27,590 bases of DNA from Pseudomonadota bacterium. GTDB taxonomy: Bacteria; Pseudomonadota; Alphaproteobacteria; Rhodospirillales; 2-02-FULL-58-16. The stretch spans positions 1 through 27,590 of the forward strand of contig JADFHR010000002.1 of NCBI GenBank assembly GCA_022567015.1. The letters run 5' to 3'. A model generated the notes under the pieces. That model worked only from the letters and a program-made list of their open reading frames with translations, did no database searches and was not told the DNA's origin. The stretch's first letter is position 1. Each line of letters starts with the position of its first letter. Position numbers and translations under genes: made by a program. Shown here piece after piece: positions 21,281 to 27,590 of this stretch.

Positions 21281-22156
21281 ATGGCAGAGCACCCGACAGT
21301 GCACGCGGCCGTCGCGCCCGGTCCCGGGAGAGCCGTCCCCCTGAGGCGCACCCGGCTGCAGAAGTTGCTGGAGAACACGACACTGTGGCGCGGCATTGTC
21401 GCCATCGTCGGCTTCATCCTGTTCTGGGAGGTGTGCTCGCAGTGGAAAGGCTGGTTCGGGTACCAGATACCGTGGATCGGGAAGGTCGCGCCGCCGAGCG
21501 ACGTGATGGCGGTGTGGATGGATATCCTCCCCCAGCCCGGGTATTGGGAAAGCTGGTATCTGAGCACCTTCCGCGTATTTCTCGGGTTCGCCATCGCCCA
21601 GGTCATAGGCATCCCGTTCGGTCTGGCGCTTGCCGTCAATAAGTATTTCCGTGACGTCTTCTTCCCGCCCTTCGAGGTGCTGCGGCCGATTCCGCCCCTG
21701 GCGTGGGTTCCGGCGGCGATCATATTCTGGCCGACGACCGAGTTGTCGATCACCTTCGTCACCTTCCTCGGCGCTTTTTTCACCATCGTGATCAACGTGC
21801 TCGGCGGCGCCCGATCCATCGACGGCCGCTATCTGCGGGCCGCCCAGTCCATGGGGGCGAGCCAGTGGGACCTGTTCCGGCGGATCATCCTGCCGGGGAC
21901 GCTGCCGTCCATCTTCACCGGCGCCGCGGTCGGCATGGGCATCACCTGGGAGGTGGTGCTGGCGGCCGAGATGATCTCGGGCGGCGGCCAGCAGGCCGGA
22001 GGCGGGCTCGGTTTCTTCATCTGGAGCTCCTTCATGGGCGGCTCCATCGAGCAGGTCATCGTCGGCATGATCAGCATCGGCATCGCCGGGTATCTCTCCA
22101 GCAGTGCCATCCGCTACTTGGGCAGTGTGTGCATGCCCTGGCGGCGGTTGTTCTAA
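21281..22156 (+). CDS. ABC importer permease 2 (SsuC/TauC type)
   Basis: The 291-residue product resembles permease 1 in layout but is a distinct protein. It has an N-terminal soluble stretch, a helix near 38-52, the 'FEVLRPIPPLAWVPAAIIFW' block, and an EAA loop 'YLRAAQSMGASQWDLFRRIILPGTLPSI' that keeps the classical Ala-Ala-x(5)-Gly-Ala pattern better than permease 1. Helices 'IFTGAAVGMGITWEVVLAAEMI' and 'QVIVGMISIGIAGYLSSSAI' follow. The start is 16 bases after ATPase 1, with GGGAGAG as ribosome site. The presence of two different permeases points to a heterodimer rather than two separate importers, because only one binding protein is encoded. Confidence 0.9.
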   Translation: MAEHPTVHAAVAPGPGRAVPLRRTRLQKLLENTTLWRGIVAIVGFILFWEVCSQWKGWFGYQIPWIGKVAPPSDVMAVWMDILPQPGYWESWYLSTFRVFLGFAIAQVIGIPFGLALAVNKYFRDVFFPPFEVLRPIPPLAWVPAAIIFWPTTELSITFVTFLGAFFTIVINVLGGARSIDGRYLRAAQSMGASQWDLFRRIILPGTLPSIFTGAAVGMGITWEVVLAAEMISGGGQQAGGGLGFFIWSSFMGGSIEQVIVGMISIGIAGYLSSSAIRYLGSVCMPWRRLF

Positions 22157-22179
22157 ATCCGCGGCGGAGGGACGACATC

Positions 22180-23070
22180 ATGCAGCAACCGGTTACACCC
22201 ACGGCGAACGAGGCGCCCGGCACGCCCGCCACGGCCGTCGGCAAGGCGACCGTGGAGCTGAAGAAGGTCAGCAAGTCTTACGGCGACGAATGGGAACGCC
22301 AGGAGGTGATCCGCGATATCACCATGGTCCTCAAGGCGGGGGAGCTGACCGCCGTGGTCGGCCCCTCGGGCTGCGGCAAGACGACCCTGGTCAACCTGGT
22401 GGCGGGCTTCGAGAAGCCGGATACCGGCGAGATCCTGTTGAACGGCAAGCGCATTACCGGGCCCGGCCACGACCGCATGGTGGTGTTCCAGGAAACGGCG
22501 CTTCTGCCCTGGCTGACCGCGTACAAGAACGTCATTTTCGGCCCCAACCTGCGCGGCGACATGCCGCGCGCGGAGGTGAAGAAGGAAGCCAACCGCCTGT
22601 TGGAAAAGGTCGGCCTGGGCGAGTTCAAGGACAAGTACCCGCTGCATCTTTCGGGCGGCATGCAGCGGCGCGCCGAGCTGGCGCAGGCGATGATCAACCG
22701 TCCGCTGTTGCTGATCATGGACGAGCCGTTCCGCGGCCTCGATGCCATGACCCGGGAACTGATGCAGGAGTTCTTCTCGCGGCTTTTCGAGGAAAACAGG
22801 CGGACCAACCTGTTCGTGACCTCGGAGATCGAAGAGGCGATCTTTGTCGCCGACCGGCTGGTCGTGCTCAGCAACCGGCCGACGACGATCCGCGAGATCA
22901 TCGACATCAATCTGCCGCGGCCGCGGACTTTCGAGATGCTGAGTTCTCCGGAGGCCTACGGGTACAAGCGCCAGGCGCTGGAGATTCTGCACGAAGAGGC
23001 GCTCAAGAGCTTCAATCGGTCGGGCGACCAGGCCGACTTCGTCGAGGCCTACTCCAAGCGCATGGGGTAA
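22180..23070 (+). CDS. ABC importer ATPase 2 (H-loop histidine replaced)
   Basis: The 296-residue product has Walker A GPSGCGKTT (61-69), Q-loop Gln104, an intact signature LSGGMQRR (157-164), and Walker B LLLIMDEP with Glu182. The H-loop reads 'LFVTSEIEEA', so Ser215 stands where the switch His is expected; the codon is tcg at about 22822. ATPase 1 has the opposite defect. GGAGGGAC gives a good ribosome site before ATG 22180. The stop TAA is fused to a TACCAAGGAGCG repeat copy, which here also provides an AAGGAG ribosome site for the next small gene. It belongs to the sulfonate/nitrate/taurine ATPase group. Confidence 0.9.
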   Translation: MQQPVTPTANEAPGTPATAVGKATVELKKVSKSYGDEWERQEVIRDITMVLKAGELTAVVGPSGCGKTTLVNLVAGFEKPDTGEILLNGKRITGPGHDRMVVFQETALLPWLTAYKNVIFGPNLRGDMPRAEVKKEANRLLEKVGLGEFKDKYPLHLSGGMQRRAELAQAMINRPLLLIMDEPFRGLDAMTRELMQEFFSRLFEENRRTNLFVTSEIEEAIFVADRLVVLSNRPTTIREIIDINLPRPRTFEMLSSPEAYGYKRQALEILHEEALKSFNRSGDQADFVEAYSKRMG

Positions 23071-23082
23071 TACCAAGGAGCG
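23071..23082 (+). repeat. TACCAAGGAGCG dispersed 12-mer / ribosome site
   Basis: Directly follows the ATPase 2 stop codon and contains AAGGAG spaced correctly for the GTG at 23087. Identical to 4896-4907. Confidence 0.6.
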
Positions 23083-23086
23083 CTCG

Positions 23087-23323
23087 GTGGGATTTCCTAC
23101 ACGTGGGCGTCGTTCCATGGACCTCCTGGAAGCGGTACTGCAGCGCTCGGTCATCATTACCCTTGCCATTGCCGGCGCCGCCGTGGCCATGGTGGGCACG
23201 GCGCTTCTGCGCAAGGGCTCCCGGGTCGATCCCCGGATCGGCCGCTTCGTGCTCCGCACCGGCTATGCCATGGCCTGGGTGAGCGTCGGCATTTTCATCA
23301 CCGCCGGATTTCTCGGGTATTGA
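23087..23323 (+). CDS. Small two-helix membrane protein, 78 aa
   Basis: The GTG start at 23087 is supported by AAGGAG 6 bases upstream; an ATG at 23117 (MDLLEAVLQRSV) would lack a ribosome site. Two hydrophobic helices (about 23-41 and 58-77) flank a basic loop 'RKGSRVDPRIGRF', so both ends should face the periplasm with the loop inside, by the positive-inside rule. I recognise no family. Its place at the end of the importer operon suggests an accessory subunit, but this is inference. Confidence 0.7.
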   Translation: MGFPTRGRRSMDLLEAVLQRSVIITLAIAGAAVAMVGTALLRKGSRVDPRIGRFVLRTGYAMAWVSVGIFITAGFLGY

Positions 23324-23383
23324 CATCCACGCGGGCGGGTCTTTAAAGCGGCACGACCGTCTTTTCCTTTACCCTTCAGGACC

Positions 23384-24118
23384 ATGATCGAGGCCCGGAA
23401 TCTTTCCATGCACTTCGGCGGTCGTCTCGTCGTCGACGGCATCTCGTTCACCGTGGAGCCCGGCACCGTGGCCGGCTTCCTGGGGCCCAACGGCGCCGGC
23501 AAAACGACGACGATGCGGCTCCTGACCGGGTTTCTGCGGCCGGTCTCCGGGACCGCGCTCATCTGCGGCCACGACATCGGCCGCGCGCCCCGGGCGGCCC
23601 AGGCCTGTTTCGGATATCTGCCCGAGTCGGCGACCGGATTTCCCAACCTCACGGTGCGCGAGTTCCTGACCTATTGCGGCGAGGCGCGGGGCGTCCGCGG
23701 CGGCGCACTGAAGGCGGCCATCGACCGGGTCTGCGGCCGGATCGCGCTTGGCCCGGCCCTGGAGACGAGGATGAAAGAGCTGTCCAAGGGCTGGCGCCAG
23801 CGCGCCTGGCTCGCCCAGGCGATCCTGCACGATCCGCCGGTTCTGATTATGGACGAGCCGACCGACGGCCTCGATCCCAACCAGAAAATGCAGGTGCGCC
23901 AGCTGATCCGGGAGGTGGCGCCGGAGAAGGCCATCCTGTTGTCGACGCACATTCTCGAGGAGGCGGAGGAGGTCTGTAACCGGGCGATCATCATCGCCGG
24001 CGGGCGCATCGTCGCCGACGACGCGCCGGCCAACCTGGCCGACCGCCGGGGCCGCCTCGGCGAGGCCTTCCACCGGCTGACGACAGAGCCCGGCGCCGGC
24101 GCCGGGCGACCTGCCTGA
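23384..24118 (+). CDS. ABC transporter ATPase, GldA-like
   Basis: The 244-residue product has Walker A GPNGAGKTT (residues 34-42), the signature 'LSKGWRQRAWLAQAI' in which K replaces the second G as in GldA-type ATPases, Walker B 'VLIMDEPTDGLDP' and H-loop 'LLSTHILEEAEE'. This type works with an ABC-2 permease and usually a GldG-like auxiliary protein, both found fused in the next gene. It is known from gliding bacteria but is widespread in non-gliding ones, where the substrate is generally unknown. It starts 60 bases after the small membrane protein, with no clear terminator between, so read-through from the importer operon is possible. Confidence 0.9.
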   Translation: MIEARNLSMHFGGRLVVDGISFTVEPGTVAGFLGPNGAGKTTTMRLLTGFLRPVSGTALICGHDIGRAPRAAQACFGYLPESATGFPNLTVREFLTYCGEARGVRGGALKAAIDRVCGRIALGPALETRMKELSKGWRQRAWLAQAILHDPPVLIMDEPTDGLDPNQKMQVRQLIREVAPEKAILLSTHILEEAEEVCNRAIIIAGGRIVADDAPANLADRRGRLGEAFHRLTTEPGAGAGRPA

Positions 24119-24166
24119 AGGCGCCCCGTGCCGAGGCCGGGCGGAACATCCCCCGACAGGCCGCCC

Positions 24167-26740
24167 ATGGGCGGCGTCACCGCCCAGTTGCGCCACGAGC
24201 TCCGGGTGCTGCTGTTCTCGCCGCTGACCTACATTTTCCAGGCCGGCTTCCTCGTCGCGCTTGGCGTCTGCACCTTTCTGATCGCGGACTTCTACGCCAC
24301 CGACGAAGCGTCGATCCGGCCGATGCTGATCTTCCTGCCCTGGGTGGCGCTCATCATGGTGCCGGCGCTGGCGATGCGGGCGTGGGCCGATGAACACAAC
24401 GACGGCGCCCTGGAACTGACGCTCACCCTGCCCCTGCGCCTGCCGGCGGTGGTGCTGGGCAAGTTCCTGGCCGGCTATCTGGTGCTGTTGCTCACCCTTG
24501 CCTTCACGACGCCCCTGGTGGCGACCGCCTATTACCTGGGCGAGCCCGATCCCGGGGTCGTGGTGGCCGGCTATGCCGGGGCCGCGCTGCTGCTTGGGGT
24601 CTACTACGCGGTCTCCCTGTTTGCCGCGTCCCTGGTCCGCGAGCAGGTGGGCGCCTTCGTCATCGGCGTTACCCTGCTGTTCGTCCTTCTGCTCCTGGGC
24701 TGGGATACCTTCGGGCGGTTTTTGCACGGCCGGCTACCGGCGCCGGCGATCGCCATGCTCGCCGCCTACAGCCCCAAGACCTGGCTCGACGCCGTCGGGC
24801 GCGGGCTCTTCGACTTCGCGTCCGTCGCCTACTTCGTCCTCGTCATCGCGGCGGCGCTGGCGGCGACCGCCCTGGTCGTCACCGCGCGCCGCCGGGGCGC
24901 GGTGTCATGGGCCGGCGCGGCAAGGGGCTGTGCCGTCGCCCTGGCGATGATGACCGGGCTGGCGGTGATCATTCCGGCGGCCTCGAGGGTGCCGTTTGCC
25001 GTCGACCTCACGGCCGAGGGCGAGTTTACCCTGGACGCGGCCACCGTGGCGCTGCTCGGGCGCCTGCCGCAAGGGGTCGAGGCAACCCTTTACTGGAGCG
25101 CCGGCGAGGCCAGCGTTCCCGTTTCCATCAAGGCGCACGCGCGGCGCGTCAAGGGCCTGCTTCAGACCCTGGCCGACAAATCCGGCGGCAGGCTGACGGT
25201 CCGCACCGTCGACCCCGAGCCCGATACCGAAGACGAGTTGCAGGCCATCGGCGACGGGGTGCGCCGGGTCCCGATGTCGTCGGGAGACCAGTTTTACCTT
25301 GGCGCCACCTTCCGCCATGGCCCGCGGGTCGGCAATATTCCCTATTTCGACATCCGCCGCGACAGGCTCACCGAATACGACATCGCCGTCGCCCTCAACG
25401 GTCTGACCAAGACCCGAACCCCGAAGATCGGCGTCATGAGCCCCTTGCTGCCGTCGACCACGGCCCTCGAGAACCGCGAAGGGCTGTCGTTCATGGCGGA
25501 GCTCCGCCGCGCCTACGACATCGCGGTGATCCCCTATTTCAAGGATGCGCTGCCCGAAGACCTCGACCTGCTGATCCTCATCGACACCACCATCTTAAGG
25601 CGGGAGATGCTCTATGCCATCGACCAGTTCCTGATGGCGGGCGGCGGCCTGATCGTGATGATGGACCCCTTCGTCCGCTTCGACCCGGGAAGCAACGTGG
25701 TCACGCCCCAGCCGTCGGAGGAGATCAACGACATTTCCGATCTCGTGCTTGCCTACGGCGTCCGCTACAGGGGCGGCGCCGTGGTCGGGGATGCCGCCGC
25801 GGCGGCGCCGGTCGCGGACGAGCGCGACGTCAGGTTGAGCTTTCCCTACTGGATGCGGCTCACCGGCGAGAGCCTGTCGACGGCGCACCCGGTGACGGCG
25901 GCGCTGAACGAGGTGTTCTTCGTCGAGCCCGGCGCGTTGGTCCTCGAGGACGGCGCCCGCGCCCTGGCGTTGGTCAGCACCACCGACAAAAGCGGGACGC
26001 GTCCGCGCACGGACTTCGCCGACACCACGCCGCGCGCCCTGGCGCTGGACTTCAAGGCGGACGGGCGGCGCCGCGTCATCGCGGCGGCCGTCCGCGGACC
26101 CTTCCAAAGCGCCTTCAAGACGCCGCCCGAGAACGCCGCGGCGGCGGGCCATCTTGGCGCGTCGGTGCGCGACGCGGCGCTGTTCGTGATCGCCGACGTG
26201 GACTGGCTTTTCGATCCGTTCGCGCTGCAGAAGATCGACGTCGGCGGGCAACTGGTCGTGCGTCCGCTCAACGATAACCTCGCCTTCCTCCTGAACATGG
26301 TGGAATACGCCAGCGGTGATCCGGCGCTCATCTCGATCCGCTCGCGCGGCCGGCTGCGGCGCCCCTTCACCCGGGTCGCCCGGCTCTTCACCGCGGCCCA
26401 GGAAAAGTACCAGGAGCAGGAAGCGGAACTGGCCGGGCGCATCGCCGGGCTGGAGAAGCGCGTGCGCGGGCTGGTCCGGGAGGCCGGCGTCGAGGGCGTC
26501 GGCGACCTGCCGGCGGCGGTGCGCGAGGTCGTGCGGCAAACCCAGATCGAGCTTCTTCCGCTGCGCCGGGGCCTGCGCGATATCCGCCGCCAGATCCGCC
26601 AGGAGGTCGACCGCCTGGGCCGCACCTTGACCGCGCTCAACCTGCTCGCCTGGCCGGGGCTCGTCGGCCTGCTCTGGGCCGTCGTCTTCGTCCGGCGCCG
26701 GCACAAAAAGGGACACGCCGACACCGCACCGGGGACGTGA
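24167..26740 (+). CDS. Fused ABC-2 permease (GldF-like) and auxiliary protein (GldG-like)
   Basis: The 857-residue product joins two proteins that are often separate. Residues 1 to about 235 form a six-helix ABC-2 permease ('LRHELRVLLFSPLTYIFQAGFLVALG', 'RAWADEHNDGALELTLTLPL'). A further helix near 250-275 leads into a GldG-like periplasmic domain ('VDLTAEGEFTLDAATVALLGRLPQGVEATLYWS', 'LTEYDIAVALNGLTKTRTPKIGVMSPLLPS', 'YAIDQFLMAGGGLIVMMDPF'). Near the C-terminus lie a probable coiled coil (about 745-825) and a last helix 'LLAWPGLVGLLWAVVFV' before a basic tail. I prefer ATG 24167 because GldF proteins start about eight residues before the 'ELR' block; a GTG at 24128 is possible. Its TGA stop begins the repeat at 26740. 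Confidence 0.87.
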   Translation: MGGVTAQLRHELRVLLFSPLTYIFQAGFLVALGVCTFLIADFYATDEASIRPMLIFLPWVALIMVPALAMRAWADEHNDGALELTLTLPLRLPAVVLGKFLAGYLVLLLTLAFTTPLVATAYYLGEPDPGVVVAGYAGAALLLGVYYAVSLFAASLVREQVGAFVIGVTLLFVLLLLGWDTFGRFLHGRLPAPAIAMLAAYSPKTWLDAVGRGLFDFASVAYFVLVIAAALAATALVVTARRRGAVSWAGAARGCAVALAMMTGLAVIIPAASRVPFAVDLTAEGEFTLDAATVALLGRLPQGVEATLYWSAGEASVPVSIKAHARRVKGLLQTLADKSGGRLTVRTVDPEPDTEDELQAIGDGVRRVPMSSGDQFYLGATFRHGPRVGNIPYFDIRRDRLTEYDIAVALNGLTKTRTPKIGVMSPLLPSTTALENREGLSFMAELRRAYDIAVIPYFKDALPEDLDLLILIDTTILRREMLYAIDQFLMAGGGLIVMMDPFVRFDPGSNVVTPQPSEEINDISDLVLAYGVRYRGGAVVGDAAAAAPVADERDVRLSFPYWMRLTGESLSTAHPVTAALNEVFFVEPGALVLEDGARALALVSTTDKSGTRPRTDFADTTPRALALDFKADGRRRVIAAAVRGPFQSAFKTPPENAAAAGHLGASVRDAALFVIADVDWLFDPFALQKIDVGGQLVVRPLNDNLAFLLNMVEYASGDPALISIRSRGRLRRPFTRVARLFTAAQEKYQEQEAELAGRIAGLEKRVRGLVREAGVEGVGDLPAAVREVVRQTQIELLPLRRGLRDIRRQIRQEVDRLGRTLTALNLLAWPGLVGLLWAVVFVRRRHKKGHADTAPGT

Positions 26741-26765
26741 TACCAATTGTCAATCATTTTGGTAT
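26740..26765 (+). repeat. ATACCAA / TTGGTAT inverted repeat
   Basis: ATACCAA (26740-26746) and TTGGTAT (26759-26765) form 7-bp arms around 12 bases, starting inside the stop codon of the upstream gene. GGCCAAGGGCG follows. It relates to the dispersed TACCAAG motif and to TTTTGGTATCGGCCA at 8746-8760. Confidence 0.6.
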
Positions 26766-26821
26766 AGGCCAAGGGCGCCGACGCGCCCGTCCGGCGCCTG
26801 AGGGAAACCGGAGGAATCGAA

Positions 26822-27590
26822 ATGTCCGTGAGGTCTCCCACTAACACGAAACCACCTGCGACCGTGCGGATGGCTTGGCGCGCGCGGCGGGCGGGAGCCG
26901 TCCCCGAGGACCCCAGGCGCAGGTTCGCCGCCGCCATCCCCCTGGCCCTCGCGCTCCTCGCCGCCGCCTGTGCGCCGACCATCCTTCCGATGAAGCCGGG
27001 GACCAGCTTCCGCGACTGCCCGGAGTGCCCGGAGATGGTCGTGGTGCCGGCCGGCAGCTTCATGATGGGGGCGTCCGGGAGCGAGGCCGAAGCCATGACC
27101 GGCGGCGGACACCATGTGCAGTGGGAGCGGGAGCGCCCCCGGCACACGGTGACCATGGACCGCCCGTTCGCCCTTGGCACGTTCAAGGTGACGCGGGGGG
27201 ATTACGCCGCCTTCGTGGGGGAGACGGGGTACGGCGACATCGAGGCCTGCTACCGCTGGAACGGCCGCCGGTTGGCGTTGGCCATCGGCACGGACTGGCG
27301 TGATCCCGGGTTCGCGCAGACCGACCGTGACCCGGTGGTGTGCGTGAGCTGGCATGACGCGCGGGCGTATGCGTATTGGCTGAGCCGGAAGACCGGGAAA
27401 CGGTATCGGCTGCTGTCCGAGGCCGAGTGGGAGTACGTGGCGCGGTCCGATACGATGACGACGGCGGACGCAAGGGCCCGGCCCAACGGGTTCGGCGTGT
27501 ACGGAATGTTTGGCGGCGTCGGCGAGTGGCTGAGGGACTGCTGGCACGACACCTACGACGGCGCGCCCAGCGACGGCAGCGTGTGGACGG
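26822..27590 (+). CDS. SUMF (formylglycine-generating-enzyme-like) domain lipoprotein (3' end outside window)
   Basis: Translated directly from the sequence, because the frame is open to the right edge (256 codons seen). GGAGGAAT gives a strong ribosome site before ATG 26822. After a long basic N-region a hydrophobic stretch ends in a lipobox-like 'LLAAAC' (residues 46-51), suggesting a lipoprotein. The SUMF fold follows: 'MVVVPAGSFMMGA' (residues 77-89), 'RPRHTVTMDRPFALGTFKVTRGDYAAFV', 'DPVVCVSWHDARAYAYWLSRKTGKRYRLLSEAEWEYVAR' and 'PNGFGVYGMFGGVGEWLRDCWHDTYDG'. The stretch between 'WEYVARS' and 'PNGFG' is only about 11 residues, where most SUMF proteins have 35-45. Most such proteins are not true sulfatase-activating enzymes; the catalytic Cys region lies beyond the window. 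Confidence 0.85.
   Translation, partial: MSVRSPTNTKPPATVRMAWRARRAGAVPEDPRRRFAAAIPLALALLAAACAPTILPMKPGTSFRDCPECPEMVVVPAGSFMMGASGSEAEAMTGGGHHVQWERERPRHTVTMDRPFALGTFKVTRGDYAAFVGETGYGDIEACYRWNGRRLALAIGTDWRDPGFAQTDRDPVVCVSWHDARAYAYWLSRKTGKRYRLLSEAEWEYVARSDTMTTADARARPNGFGVYGMFGGVGEWLRDCWHDTYDGAPSDGSVWT

Noticed and set aside
20209..21819. 536-codon open frame antisense to the ATPase and permease genes
   Set aside because: Covers parts of several well-supported genes and has no coding signature of its own.
18140..23070. Calling the importer a taurine (tauABC) or nitrate system
   Set aside because: Sequence class alone allows it, but no tauD or nitrate reductase is present, and linkage to msmABCD plus the element shared with soxC favour a C1 sulfonate.
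1..27590. CRISPR arrays, tRNA or rRNA genes, insertion sequences
   Set aside because: No regularly spaced repeats, cloverleaf, rRNA signatures, transposase or terminal inverted repeats were seen on either strand.

Overview
The window is high-GC DNA with bacterial operon structure, typical of an Alphaproteobacterium. The lineage is inferred from base composition, gene families and gene style only; no rRNA or tRNA gene was seen. Most of it looks like a methylotrophy and sulfonate-use island, flanked by ordinary housekeeping or unknown genes.

Left flank (1-4895): the end of a DoxX-family membrane protein, a secernin-like C69 hydrolase, two small unknown genes on the minus strand, queD, an Ldh-family oxidoreductase and an unknown multispanning membrane protein.

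Central island (4916-23323): (a) soxCD-like sulfite dehydrogenase genes, minus strand, with a clear terminator. (b) A small Cys-rich membrane protein and a LysR regulator, divergent from a GcvT-family protein, which is followed by a PanB paralogue. (c) A minus-strand operon that I identify as methanesulfonate monooxygenase: msmA, msmB, msmC and msmD, then a stand-alone cyclic-nucleotide-binding protein. The large subunit carries the rare Rieske spacing CXHX26CX2H, and the ferredoxin the normal CXHX17CX2H. (d) fhs, formate-tetrahydrofolate ligase. (e) A plus-strand ABC importer with one binding protein, two permeases, two ATPases and a small two-helix membrane protein.

Working model: the importer brings in methanesulfonate (or a close C1 sulfonate), MsmABCD splits it into formaldehyde and sulfite, the periplasmic SoxCD-like enzyme oxidises sulfite to sulfate, and the one-carbon unit enters the folate pool where Fhs, the GcvT-like protein and the PanB-like protein could act. 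The best sequence support for one regulon is a 68-bp element upstream of both soxC and the importer, in the same orientation relative to each gene. Its 46-bp core is identical at 44 positions. The importer ATPases are also asymmetric: the degenerate residues of both fall into the same predicted ATP site.

Right flank (23384-27590): a GldA-like ATPase with a fused GldF-GldG-like protein, then the start of an SUMF-domain lipoprotein that runs off the end. A 12-bp motif (TACCAAG + SNSCG) recurs between genes, often right after stop codons.
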